From Lachnospiraceae bacterium UBA7026 (GTDB taxonomy: Bacteria; Bacillota; Clostridia; Lachnospirales; Lachnospiraceae), in contig DLBH01000041.1 of NCBI GenBank assembly GCA_002494165.1, forward strand, positions 1-13,178: a stretch of 13,178 nt of DNA, read 5' to 3'. Under the pieces are notes generated by a model. That model was given only the letters and a program-made list of their open reading frames with translations, was not told the DNA's origin and did no database searches. The translations under genes were made by a program, and so were the position numbers. Each line of letters begins with the position of its first letter. Within the stretch, counting starts at the first letter, position 1. Positions 1 to 6,010 of the stretch are shown in pieces.

Positions 1-58
1 CTACAGTAAGTTTACGCTGTCGAAGTCCATATGACAGGTGGGTTTTTTGCCTTTCCTG

Positions 59-67
59 TGCTATACT
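59..67 (+). promoter_or_regulatory. Candidate extended -10 promoter of the pseudouridine synthase gene
   Basis: TGC followed by TATACT forms an extended -10 element (TGn-TATACT), about 40 nt before the ATG at 106. No convincing -35 hexamer lies at 16-18 nt, which is common for extended -10 promoters. A very similar string (TGTGCTATA) occurs at 5834-5842 and TGTGTTATAAT at 6686-6696. Transcription would begin near 74. This is motif recognition only. Confidence 0.5.
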
Positions 68-105
68 GGTGCTTGATATATAAGATCTGGAAAAGTGAGG
101 TTGAT

Positions 106-819
106 ATGAGAAAAAAGGATAGAATCCCAATTATATATGAAGATAATCATCTCATGGTTTGTGAAAAACCGGCAGGCTTGCCCGTACAGGGGGACAAGAC
201 CAGGGATCCAGACCTGCTTACCCTGCTGAAAAATCGGATTTTTGAGAGGGAAGGGGCTTTGGAGGAACCTTATCTGACGGCAGTCCACCGTCTGGACAGA
301 CCGGTAGGGGGACTGATGGTCCTGGCCCGTAGTAAGGAGGCGGCTGCAGCCCTAAGCCAACAGATGAAACAGGGCTTATTTGAGAAGAATTATCAGGCAG
401 TATGCTGTGGCAGGCTGGAGGAGGACTTCGGGACCATGGAAGACTACCTGCTGAAAAATGGAAAGACCAATATGACCTCTGTTGTGAAGAAGGATACAAA
501 AGGGGCTCAGTATGCCTGCCTGGATTATGAACTGATTGACTGTATCGAGACCAGGAAGGGGGCCCTGACCTGGGTTTTGGTCAGTCTCATCACAGGAAGA
601 CACCACCAGATCCGGGTTCAGTTTGCCTCAAGGGGCCTGCCCCTATACGGGGATACCCGCTATAATCCGGAATTCCGGGAGGCAAAAAAGACTTATCATC
701 AGATCGGTCTCTATGCTACCCGCCTTTCCTTCCTGCATCCGCAAAGCGGGGAAAGGCTGACTTTCAAGACAGAACCCCAGGGCAAGGCCTTTGAGTTGAT
801 GGATGTGGAAGCCTTCTGA
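106..819 (+). CDS. RluA/RluD-family pseudouridine synthase
   Basis: This 237-residue protein is a pseudouridine synthase of the RluA family, which isomerises specific uridines in rRNA or tRNA in the cytoplasm. The family signature HRLDR is at residues 61-65, with D64 the expected catalytic aspartate, followed by GG and the MVLARS strand. The GRHHQIR motif is at 164-170, then the G-LYGDTRY segment. There is no N-terminal S4 RNA-binding domain, so it is of the short type. The open frame extends upstream to 31, but the ATG at 106 is chosen because it follows a GTGAGG-like site and gives the usual family N-terminus (IIYEDNHLMVCEKPAG). The target uridine cannot be told from sequence. It appears to be monocistronic. 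The last 12 codons form the first unit of a decayed 45-bp tandem repeat that continues past the stop. Confidence 0.9.
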   Translation: MRKKDRIPIIYEDNHLMVCEKPAGLPVQGDKTRDPDLLTLLKNRIFEREGALEEPYLTAVHRLDRPVGGLMVLARSKEAAAALSQQMKQGLFEKNYQAVCCGRLEEDFGTMEDYLLKNGKTNMTSVVKKDTKGAQYACLDYELIDCIETRKGALTWVLVSLITGRHHQIRVQFASRGLPLYGDTRYNPEFREAKKTYHQIGLYATRLSFLHPQSGERLTFKTEPQGKAFELMDVEAF

Positions 820-998
820 TCAGGGAAAGGGTTCTTGAGTTGATGGAAGTAGAAGGATGCTGATTAGGGAGCGAGATTTTTGGAAGGATGGAAGTGGAAG
901 CCTTTTGATCAGGGGGGCGAGACTTTTGGATTGATGGGAATGGAAACTTTCTGATAAAAGAGCAAGGGTTTTAAGTTGATGGATGTGGAAAATCGCTG
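782..998 (+). repeat. Degenerate 45-bp tandem repeat, about 4.8 units
   Basis: Five successive units (about 782-825, 826-869, 870-914, 915-960, 961-998) are each 44-46 bp and about 70-76 percent identical to the first by hand alignment. The shared core is AGTTGATGGATGTGGAA followed by an AGCCTTCTGATCAGGG-like tail. The core is identical at 794-810 and 974-990, exactly 180 bp apart. Unit 1 is the coding end of the upstream pseudouridine synthase including its TGA stop. Later units have lost the reading frame. It looks like an old tandem duplication of a gene's 3' end that is decaying. Confidence 0.75.
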
Positions 999-1063
999 TA
1001 TTTGGAAGGGTTTCACATCTTATTTTCCAGGCAGGAGCATGGCCGGGACCCGATCCTGGTCCA
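999..1063. other. Gap before the proS promoter
   Basis: The whole gene-free stretch runs from 820 to 1213 and consists of the decayed repeat, this gap, and the proS promoter and leader. In the gap I see only a 5-bp inverted repeat, GGACC (1046-1050) with GGTCC (1058-1062). It has no following T-tract, so no convincing terminator for the upstream gene. Short open frames here lack ribosome binding sites. Confidence 0.4.
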
Positions 1064-1092
1064 TTGACAAAAGGTAGCACATATTTTAAAAT
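1064..1092 (+). promoter_or_regulatory. Probable sigma-A promoter of proS
   Basis: TTGACA at 1064-1069 and TAAAAT at 1087-1092 are separated by 17 nt, a perfect -35 with a 5/6 -10. The predicted start is near 1099, giving a leader of about 115 nt. That leader is short for a T-box and shows neither a T-box sequence nor a terminator, so T-box control is not supported. Small GC-rich inverted repeats (for example CCGG at 1134-1137 and 1144-1147) lie within it. Confidence 0.75.
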
Positions 1093-1213
1093 GAAAAGAC
1101 GTGACTATTATAGTACAGATATATGGTTATATTCCGGTTGCTGCCGGCCTTTGGGGACGGCGGACCGAGATTAGACAGGGAAATAATGGGATTCCCTATG
1201 AAAGGATAAGATT

Positions 1214-2650
1214 ATGGCTAAAGAAAAGAAGCTGGTGGAAGCAATCACTCCCATGTCGGAGGATTTTGCTCAGTGGTACACGGATGTAGTAGTTAAGGCA
1301 GAGCTGATCTCCTATTCTAATGTTAAAGGATGTATGATCATCCGTCCGCGTGGTTACGCGATCTGGGAGAACATACAAAAAGAACTGGACAGAAGGTTTA
1401 AAGAGACCGGCGTGGAGAATGTATACCTGCCTATGCTGATTCCTGAGAGTCTTCTGCAGAAGGAAAAAGATCATGTAGAAGGATTTGCTCCTGAGGTGGC
1501 CTGGGTTACCCAGGGAGGTCAGGAGGAACTGACGGAAAGATTATGTATCCGGCCCACATCAGAGACTCTTTTCTGTGATCATGTAAAAGACATCGTTCAT
1601 TCCTACCGTGATCTTCCCCTGGTTTATAACCAGTGGTGCTCTGTTCTCCGCTGGGAGAAGACTACCCGTCCCTTCCTCCGGTCAGCGGAATTCCTCTGGC
1701 AGGAAGGCCATACCTTCCATGCCACAGCAGAGGAGGCGGAGGAGAGAACCAGACAGATGCTGAATGTCTACGCAGATTTCTGTGAGGAGATTCTGGCCAT
1801 TCCCTTGGTTAAGGGTAAGAAGACAGACAAGGAGAAGTTTGCCGGTGCTGAGGCAACCTACACTATCGAAGCCCTCATGCATGACTGCAAGGCCCTCCAG
1901 TCCGGAACCAGCCATAATTTCGGTTCTGGCTTCGCTGAGGCCTTTGGCATCGAGTATACCAACAAGGAGAACAAACTGGTTCCTGTTTATGAGACATCAT
2001 GGGGCTTGTCAACACGTATTATCGGAGCCATCATCATGGTTCACGGTGATGACAGCGGCCTGGTCCTTCCGCCCAGGATCGCTCCTGTACAGACTATGAT
2101 TATTCCGATTCAGCAGAAGAAGGCTGGCGTTTTGGACAAGGCCTATGAGATCATGGATGAGCTCAAGGCTGAGTTCTCCGTAAAGGTTGATGCTTCTGAC
2201 AAGTCTCCGGGCTGGAAGTTCTCAGAGCAGGAGATCCAGGGTATCCCGACCCGTATCGAGATCGGACCTAAGGATATTGCCAATAACCAGGCAGTGATCG
2301 TCCGCCGTGATACCAGGGAGAAGATCGTAGCGCCTCTTGACCAGCTGGCCGACACTCTCCGTACTGTTCTTGAAGATATGCAGAAGGATATGTATGACAA
2401 GGCTAAAAAGCATCTGATGGAGAATACCCATATTGCTCATGACTGGGATGAGTTCAATGATCTTCTTGAGACCAAGCAGGGCTTTATCCGGGCTATGTGG
2501 TGTGGTGACCAGGCCTGTGAGGAAGCCATCAAGGAAGAGAATGGGGCTACGACCCGTTGTATGCCTTTTGTACAGACCAAGCACAGTGATGTGTGCGTAC
2601 ACTGCGGGAAGCCCGCCAAAGTGGAGGTTTACTTCGGAAAAGCATATTAA
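1214..2650 (+). CDS. proS: Prolyl-tRNA synthetase, short archaeal/eukaryotic-like type
   Basis: This 478-residue class II aminoacyl-tRNA synthetase charges tRNA-Pro with proline using ATP. The N-terminal catalytic core opens with [19 protein letters not shown] is at 113-117, motif 2 ([12 protein letters not shown], then EFLWQEGHT) at 146-167 and motif 3 (GLSTRIIGA through PPRIAP) at about 264-291. An anticodon-binding domain follows. The C-terminal domain carries cysteines in CGDQAC, RC and CVHC patterns, expected to bind zinc, and the protein ends in a tyrosine, as is typical of the archaeal/eukaryotic-like branch. The long bacterial type (about 570 residues) has an editing insertion between motifs 2 and 3 that is absent here. 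The start is fixed by AAAGGA at 1201-1206. It has its own promoter, and no canonical terminator follows. Confidence 0.97.
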   Translation: MAKEKKLVEAITPMSEDFAQWYTDVVVKAELISYSNVKGCMIIRPRGYAIWENIQKELDRRFKETGVENVYLPMLIPESLLQKEKDHVEGFAPEVAWVTQGGQEELTERLCIRPTSETLFCDHVKDIVHSYRDLPLVYNQWCSVLRWEKTTRPFLRSAEFLWQEGHTFHATAEEAEERTRQMLNVYADFCEEILAIPLVKGKKTDKEKFAGAEATYTIEALMHDCKALQSGTSHNFGSGFAEAFGIEYTNKENKLVPVYETSWGLSTRIIGAIIMVHGDDSGLVLPPRIAPVQTMIIPIQQKKAGVLDKAYEIMDELKAEFSVKVDASDKSPGWKFSEQEIQGIPTRIEIGPKDIANNQAVIVRRDTREKIVAPLDQLADTLRTVLEDMQKDMYDKAKKHLMENTHIAHDWDEFNDLLETKQGFIRAMWCGDQACEEAIKEENGATTRCMPFVQTKHSDVCVHCGKPAKVEVYFGKAY

Positions 2651-2985
2651 TTAACGCATAGATCCGTTTTGAACAGTCTTATTTGATATTGGCAGAAAAC
2701 AAAAACCAACTATACCTGCGGATTTCCTGCGCTGCCTTTTTCCGCGCCTCGATCTCAACTCGCCTGCTACGCAGGCGTAAGTCTCTGCCCGGCGCTAAGA
2801 CAGGCTTGGAAATCCTTGGTATTTACGCCATGGTTTGTTTTCTGTAAATATCTAAGATACTGATGGACTCCAAAAGGAACATTGCTGAGGGTTGAAAGTG
2901 GAACTATGCCAGATGTTTGAGTTGGCAGAAAAGGTATTTGTAAAGATAAAAACCAGCTGTACCATGAAGTAGAGAGGAGATTGAT
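2651..2985. other. Gene-free spacer with palindromic element and possible gene remnant
   Basis: The 335-nt spacer between proS and the prolyl isomerase gene has no supported gene. It contains the palindrome at 2712-2822 and a split direct repeat at 2689-2716 and 2922-2963. One frame is open from about 2683 to the TAA at 2845-2847 (about 54 codons, arginine-rich) and, after that stop, again to about 2894. No ribosome binding site or recognisable domain supports it. A decayed mobile or coding fragment is possible. Confidence 0.5.
2712..2822. repeat. 111-nt imperfect palindrome (long stem-loop)
   Basis: Nested arms share one centre near 2768. They are ATACC (2712-2716) with GGTAT (2818-2822), GGATTTCC (2720-2727) with GGAAATCC (2808-2815), GCCT (2734-2737) with AGGC (2802-2805), GCGCC (2744-2748) with GGCGC (2791-2795), and CGCCTGC (2761-2767) with GCAGGCG (2771-2777) around a TAC loop. 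That makes 29 base pairs, with small internal loops. No T-tract follows, so it is not a standard terminator, though it could end or stabilise the proS transcript. It could also be a dispersed REP- or MITE-like element or a structured RNA. Confidence 0.6.
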
Positions 2986-3732
2986 TTGGCGGATAAGATT
3001 GTTGCTGTTGTGGCAGGTAAAGAGATTACGGAGGCGGAGTTTAATCAGTTTCTTGAGAGGATTCCGGAGCAGAATCGTGCTTATGTGCAGACGGAGGAGG
3101 GGCGGAGACAGGCTCTTACCCAGTATGCGAATTATTTTCTTTTTGAGGCTTATGGCAAGGAAAAGAAGTATGATGAGGATGAGGAGTACCAGAAGGTGCT
3201 GGCTTCTACAGTTAGGGAGTTGCTTGCCCAGTATACCCTGACTCAGGAGATGAAGGATATTGTTCCTACTGAGGAAGAGTGCAGGGAGTATTATGAGAAG
3301 AATAAGGCTTCTTTTGCCCAGGGTGCTAAGGCAAAAGCTAAGCATATTCTCATGGATTCCGAGGAGAAGATCCTTAAGGTTCTCGATGATATTAAGGCTG
3401 GTGTAAAGTCTTTTGAGGATGCTGCCAGGGAGCATTCCACCTGTCCTTCCAGTGCCCAGGGGGGAGATCTTGGGACATTTACCAGGGGACAGATGGTTCC
3501 GGAGTTTGACCATGCTGTGTTTAATGCCGAGATTGGTAAGGTGCTGGGGCCGGTTAAGACTCAGTTCGGTTATCATCTGATTCGTGTGGATGAGCTGGAC
3601 AAGGGAGAGGAAGCTTCCTTTGAGAAGGCACTGCCCCAGATTCTGAGCCAGCTGGCCAACCAGAAGCAGAATGAGGCTTATATGGCCTTGAGGGCATCTT
3701 TGATAGAAAAATATGGTCTGGAGTTTAAGTAG
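2986..3732 (+). CDS. Parvulin-type (PpiC/SurA-like) peptidylprolyl isomerase
   Basis: This 248-residue protein has a parvulin rotamase domain at about 115-205: KAKAKHILMD at the start, the GGDLG and GQMVPEFD-AVF segment, and FGYHLIRVDEL at the end. H120 and H197 are the conserved histidines. The preceding 110 residues form a charged helical region beginning AVVAGKEITEAEFNQFL, as in SurA/trigger-like foldases. There is no signal peptide or lipobox, so it should act in the cytoplasm as a folding catalyst or chaperone, unlike the lipoprotein PrsA. Translation starts at a TTG, supported by AGGAG at 2975-2979, 6 nt upstream, and by the absence of a suitable ATG. A weak promoter (TTGAGT at 2917, TAAAGA at 2941, 18-nt spacer) may lie just upstream. 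Codons ending in T are more frequent than in the later GC-richer genes. Confidence 0.9.
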   Translation: MADKIVAVVAGKEITEAEFNQFLERIPEQNRAYVQTEEGRRQALTQYANYFLFEAYGKEKKYDEDEEYQKVLASTVRELLAQYTLTQEMKDIVPTEEECREYYEKNKASFAQGAKAKAKHILMDSEEKILKVLDDIKAGVKSFEDAAREHSTCPSSAQGGDLGTFTRGQMVPEFDHAVFNAEIGKVLGPVKTQFGYHLIRVDELDKGEEASFEKALPQILSQLANQKQNEAYMALRASLIEKYGLEFK

Positions 3733-3744
3733 TTGTTATTTTTG

Positions 3745-3775
3745 CCTTTATTTTTTCAATGATAAAGGTTATAAT
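3745..3775 (+). promoter_or_regulatory. Probable fba promoter with internal inverted repeat
   Basis: A perfect TATAAT -10 lies at 3770-3775. The -35 is poor (TTTATT at 3747-3752, 17-nt spacer). A perfect 7-bp inverted repeat, CCTTTAT (3745-3751) and ATAAAGG (3762-3768), fills the spacer between the two hexamers. It could be a regulator site or a weak terminator for the gene upstream. The start would be near 3782. Confidence 0.55.
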
Positions 3776-3798
3776 AATGATACCATATTAACTTAGGG

Positions 3799-3815
3799 CG
3801 ATGAATGATTCATCG
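3799..3815. promoter_or_regulatory. 17-bp palindrome, operator-like, in the fba leader
   Basis: CGATGAATGATTCATCG is a perfect palindrome of two 8-bp arms around one central base. It lies about 17 bp downstream of the predicted fba start and 43 bp before the ATG. A single-base centre suits binding by a dimeric repressor better than an RNA hairpin. The sequence does not match a regulator site I recognise. Confidence 0.5.
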
Positions 3816-3858
3816 ACAAACTGCACAAGCAGAATACATATTCGGAGGTAAATGAATT

Positions 3859-4725
3859 ATGGGATTAGTATCAGCTAAAGAAATGTTAGAGAAGGCAAAA
3901 GCCGGCAAGTACGCTGTTGGCCAGTTCAACATCAACAACCTTGAGTGGACGAAAGCAATCCTCCTGACAGCTCAGGAGAACAATTCCCCCGCTATCCTTG
4001 GTGTTTCCGAGGGCGCAGGCAAGTACATGGGCGGATATGATGCAGTAGTAGGCATGGTGAATGGCCTGATGAAAGACCTTAACATCACTGTTCCGATCGC
4101 TCTTCATCTTGACCACGGCAGCTATGAAGGCGCTAAGAAGTGCATCCTGGCTGGTTTCTCCAGCATCATGTTTGACGGATCTTCCCTTCCTTTCGAAGAG
4201 AATGTTGAGAAGACAAAAGAGCTTGTAGCTGCTTGTAATATCTTAGGTCTTTCCCTCGAGGCTGAGGTTGGATCCATTGGCGGCGAGGAAGACGGAGTAG
4301 TTGGTCTTGGCGAGTGTGCAGATCCTGAAGAGTGTAAGACAATTGCTGATCTTGGCATCACAATGCTCGCAGCAGGTATCGGAAACATCCACGGTGTATA
4401 TCCGGACAACTGGGCAGGATTACAGTTTGACGTTCTTGATGCCATCCAGCAGAAGACAGGAGCTATGCCTCTGGTACTTCACGGCGGCACAGGTATCCCG
4501 GATGACATGATCAAGAAGGCTATCAGCCTGGGCGTTTCCAAGATCAATGTTAACACAGAGTGTCAGTTAGTATTTGCTGAGGCTACACGTAAGTACATTG
4601 AGGCCGGCAAGGATCAGCAGGGCAAGGGATTTGATCCTCGTAAGCTCTTAGCTCCCGGCTTCCAGGCAATCAAGGATAAAGTAAAAGAGAAGATGGAAGT
4701 ATTCGGATCCATCGACAAAGCGTGA
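3859..4725 (+). CDS. fba: Class II fructose-1,6-bisphosphate aldolase
   Basis: This 288-residue zinc-dependent aldolase cleaves fructose 1,6-bisphosphate reversibly to dihydroxyacetone phosphate and glyceraldehyde 3-phosphate in glycolysis and gluconeogenesis. The LHLDHGS motif (82-88) supplies the catalytic D85 and zinc ligand H86. H178 (GNIHGVYPDN) and H208 (VLHGGTGIPDD) are the other zinc ligands, and EAEVGSIGGEEDG (134-146) is the class II acidic loop. Length and motifs fit the short class IIA/B enzymes; tagatose-bisphosphate aldolase is the nearest alternative, but no tagatose or galactitol genes are nearby. The start is fixed by GGAGG at 3844-3848. Codon choice is highly selective, as expected for an abundant enzyme. 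It is monocistronic, with its own promoter and strong downstream hairpins. Confidence 0.96.
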   Translation: MGLVSAKEMLEKAKAGKYAVGQFNINNLEWTKAILLTAQENNSPAILGVSEGAGKYMGGYDAVVGMVNGLMKDLNITVPIALHLDHGSYEGAKKCILAGFSSIMFDGSSLPFEENVEKTKELVAACNILGLSLEAEVGSIGGEEDGVVGLGECADPEECKTIADLGITMLAAGIGNIHGVYPDNWAGLQFDVLDAIQQKTGAMPLVLHGGTGIPDDMIKKAISLGVSKINVNTECQLVFAEATRKYIEAGKDQQGKGFDPRKLLAPGFQAIKDKVKEKMEVFGSIDKA

Positions 4726-4755
4726 GTTTAACAAGCCTTTAATTACGAATTATTT

Positions 4756-4775
4756 CAGACCCTGTTCCGGGTCTG
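4756..4775 (+). terminator. First hairpin after fba
   Basis: CAGACCC and GGGTCTG form a perfect 7-bp stem around a 6-nt loop, 30 nt after the fba stop. No T-tract follows directly. It probably acts with the larger hairpin just downstream, or protects the 3' end of the mRNA. Confidence 0.45.
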
Positions 4776-4782
4776 GGACATA

Positions 4783-4828
4783 GAGAAGACGGCCGCCCCT
4801 TTAAGGGGCGGCCGTCTTCTCTTCGATT
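4783..4828 (+). terminator. Strong terminator hairpin of fba
   Basis: GAGAAGACGGCCGCCCC (4783-4799) pairs perfectly with 4805-4821 around TTTAA, a stem of at least 17 bp. A pyrimidine-rich but broken T-tract follows (TTCGATTT). The minus-strand side lacks a T-run, so it most likely ends the plus-strand fba transcript. Confidence 0.75.
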
Positions 4829-4910
4829 TAACAGTGAGTGTGACGGTCTGTAAAAGGATTTGCCGGCCAGCTCTGTAAGCTTCTGCAGACCTGTTTTTAT
4901 GATGTGTATA

Positions 4911-4951
4911 AAAAAAGTTCCCCGGTCCTTTAAGTGTAAGGACCGGGGAGC
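4911..4951 (-). terminator. Rho-independent terminator of bioY
   Basis: CCCCGGTCCTT (4920-4930) and AAGGACCGGGG (4938-4948) form a perfect 11-bp stem. On the minus strand the stem is followed by AACTTTTTTTATA, a textbook U-tract read from the run of A at 4910-4916. It lies about 150 nt after the bioY stop. On the plus strand only GAGCTTTG follows, so it serves mainly the minus strand. Confidence 0.85.
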
Positions 4952-4964
4952 TTTGCCGGCTATA

Positions 4965-4983
4965 CCTGCAGGATGCCTGCAGG
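4965..4983. repeat. Doubled CCTGCAGG palindrome
   Basis: Two copies of the self-complementary 8-mer CCTGCAGG flank ATG, making an 8-bp stem with a 3-nt loop. It is the fourth hairpin in about 230 nt of the fba-bioY convergent spacer. No T-tract follows on either strand. Confidence 0.5.
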
Positions 4984-5000
4984 GCACAGCCTTTGTGATG

Positions 5001-5087
5001 AATTAATGGCGTAAAGAAGGAATGCTATCTTAAAACTAGTCTGTTCTATGAAGTGTCATTGATAGCGGTAGCTTACAACCATTAATT
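5001..5087. repeat. 87-nt nested inverted repeat
   Basis: AATTAATGG (5001-5009) pairs with CCATTAATT (5079-5087), GTAA (5011-5014) with TTAC (5073-5076), and GCTATC (5024-5029) with GATAGC (5061-5066), all about one centre near 5044. That is 19 pairs with small internal loops. It lies between the bioY stop and its terminator. Its sequence is unrelated to the palindrome at 2712-2822. Confidence 0.5.
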
Positions 5088-5097
5088 ACATGCGTTG

Positions 5098-5661
5098 TTA
5101 TATTTCGATGCCGGCCTGCCTGAGTCTTTTGGAGATCTCAGGGCCCGCCAGAACTGTTACGATGATTTTGACCAGGTCGCCGGGAATGAAGGGGATCATA
5201 CCTGCCATAAGGGCTGCCGGCAGATTGAGCTTGGCTGTGTACATGAGCCAGGATGTTCCGATCCAGTAGAGAACAAGAGTTGCTCCGATGGCCCCAAGGA
5301 TCATGAGCCAGCGCTGGTCTGTCTTTTTAAAGCAAATGCCGGAAAGGATGACCAGGGGGATGTAGCCGATCAGGTAGCCTCCCGTCGGTCCGAAAAGGAT
5401 GCCTGCCCCTGAACTGTAGCCGGAGAATACTGGCATGCCTACCAGGCCTAGAAGCAGATAAAGGAGGACGCTGAGGGCCCCTTTTTTAGGACCAAGAAGG
5501 CTGGCGGTCAGGTAGACGGCGAAGGTCCCCAGAGAGATTGGTACAAGGCCGCTGGGAAGGGGGATGGACAAGGGAGCCAGCAGACAGATGACCGCTGCCA
5601 TGAGGGCAGTCATCACCAGCTGCAGGGTGGTAAACCTGTTAGAAAGTGCTGTCTCGTTCAT
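5098..5661 (-). CDS. bioY: BioY, biotin-binding component of an ECF transporter
   Basis: This 187-residue, very hydrophobic protein has about six membrane segments (roughly 13-33, 38-57, 60-78, 85-110, 117-140, 146-170). It has the BioY signatures LPSGLVPISLGTFAVYL near 35-51 and GPTGGYLIGY at 91-100. BioY captures biotin at the membrane and works with the shared EcfA-EcfA'-EcfT energy module, which is not encoded here. The frame is open upstream, but the ATG at 5661 is chosen for its AAGGAG site 9 nt away and for normal family length; the upstream extension overlaps the promoter. The consensus promoter lies inside a BirA-type operator, so biotin-responsive repression is likely. No biotin synthesis gene is adjacent, which suggests scavenging. 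Confidence 0.93.
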   Translation of the reverse strand: MNETALSNRFTTLQLVMTALMAAVICLLAPLSIPLPSGLVPISLGTFAVYLTASLLGPKKGALSVLLYLLLGLVGMPVFSGYSSGAGILFGPTGGYLIGYIPLVILSGICFKKTDQRWLMILGAIGATLVLYWIGTSWLMYTAKLNLPAALMAGMIPFIPGDLVKIIVTVLAGPEISKRLRQAGIEI

Positions 5662-5719
5662 TAGTATACTCTCCTTGTTATTCGTGATTGGACTTCCCGG
5701 CTTTTGGGATGTCCTTAGT

Positions 5720-5748
5720 ATTATAAACAGGAAAGATTTAATTGTCAA
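5720..5748 (-). promoter_or_regulatory. Consensus sigma-A promoter of bioY
   Basis: Read on the minus strand, TTGACA (plus 5743-5748) and TATAAT (plus 5720-5725) are separated by exactly 17 nt: both hexamers are perfect. The transcript would start near 5713, about 50 nt before the ATG. The -35 lies within one arm of the operator at 5742-5773. Confidence 0.9.
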
Positions 5749-5773
5749 CCATATATTTTATAATGGTTAACAA
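5742..5773. promoter_or_regulatory. BirA-type biotin operator
   Basis: TTGTCAACC (5742-5750) and GGTTAACAA (5765-5773) form an inverted repeat with one mismatch around a 14-bp AT-only spacer, and pairing extends to AATT at both ends. This matches the Gram-positive BirA pattern of TTGTTAAC-like half sites 14-16 bp apart, as I know it from biotin regulons. Overlap with the bioY -35 predicts repression when biotin is plentiful. Confidence 0.85.
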
Positions 5774-5833
5774 TTAGAATGAGGAATTTAAAAGGGTATT
5801 TTTGCTTTTTCTATTCTCCTCTTTGCCGGCTTG

Positions 5834-5842
5834 TGCTATAGT
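5834..5842 (+). promoter_or_regulatory. Candidate extended -10 promoter for the CpXC gene
   Basis: TGC-TATAGT forms an extended -10 element; the region at -35 (TTCTCC, 5814-5819) is poor. The transcript would begin near 5849, leaving a leader of about 160 nt that contains the ATCATTTTAT repeats. A start within the AT-rich repeats is also possible. Confidence 0.45.
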
Positions 5843-5902
5843 TATCTGTGGGCAGGTTCCCTGAAATAAATATAGTTAAGAGAAATACTGGTCCATGGAT
5901 GA

Positions 5903-5989
5903 ATCATTTTATGAGATGGATCATTTTGTATAAATCATTTTATTTGATGTTTTTATTCGATCATATTATTATTAATTTGATCATTTTAT
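5903..5989. repeat. Six iteron-like ATCATTTTAT direct repeats
   Basis: Copies begin at 5903, 5920, 5934, 5947, 5960 and 5980. Three are exact, two have one mismatch (ATCATTTTGT, ATCATATTAT) and one has two (ATGTTTTTAT). Spacings are 17, 14, 13, 13 and 20 bp. All have the same orientation and end about 20 bp before the start codon of the CpXC gene. They could be protein-binding sites in DNA or in the mRNA leader, or simply AT-rich slippage products. Confidence 0.5.
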
Positions 5990-6010
5990 ATGGAAGGAAG
6001 TAGTGTAAAC

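Noticed and set aside
983..1174. 63-codon frame starting in the last repeat unit before proS
   Set aside because: It spans the proS promoter, has no ribosome binding site, and its sequence looks like translated repeat and spacer.
1099..1213. T-box riboswitch in front of proS
   Set aside because: The leader is only about 115 nt and has neither a T-box sequence nor a terminator/antiterminator pair.
2683..2847. Arginine-rich frame of about 54 codons through the palindrome
   Set aside because: It has no ribosome binding site and no known domain, and it lies across a structured repeat. A decayed fragment is possible, but a gene is not supported.
2690..2963. CRISPR-like array from the repeated TTGGCAGAAAA and AAAAACCA strings
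   Set aside because: Only two imperfect copies with unequal internal spacing are present, and there are no cas genes.
2767..3576. 269-codon open frame on the minus strand opposite the prolyl isomerase gene
   Set aside because: It is antisense to a gene with clear parvulin motifs, has no ribosome binding site or recognisable domain, and its composition (leucine- and isoleucine-rich) reflects the complementary codons.
4739..4987. 82-codon minus-strand frame between fba and bioY
   Set aside because: It runs through two strong hairpins, including the fba and bioY terminators, and has no supporting start site.
5903..5989. Replication origin or plasmid iteron function for the ATCATTTTAT repeats
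   Set aside because: There is no replication initiator, DnaA box cluster or partition gene nearby. The surroundings are ordinary chromosomal genes, so a regulatory role is the safer reading.
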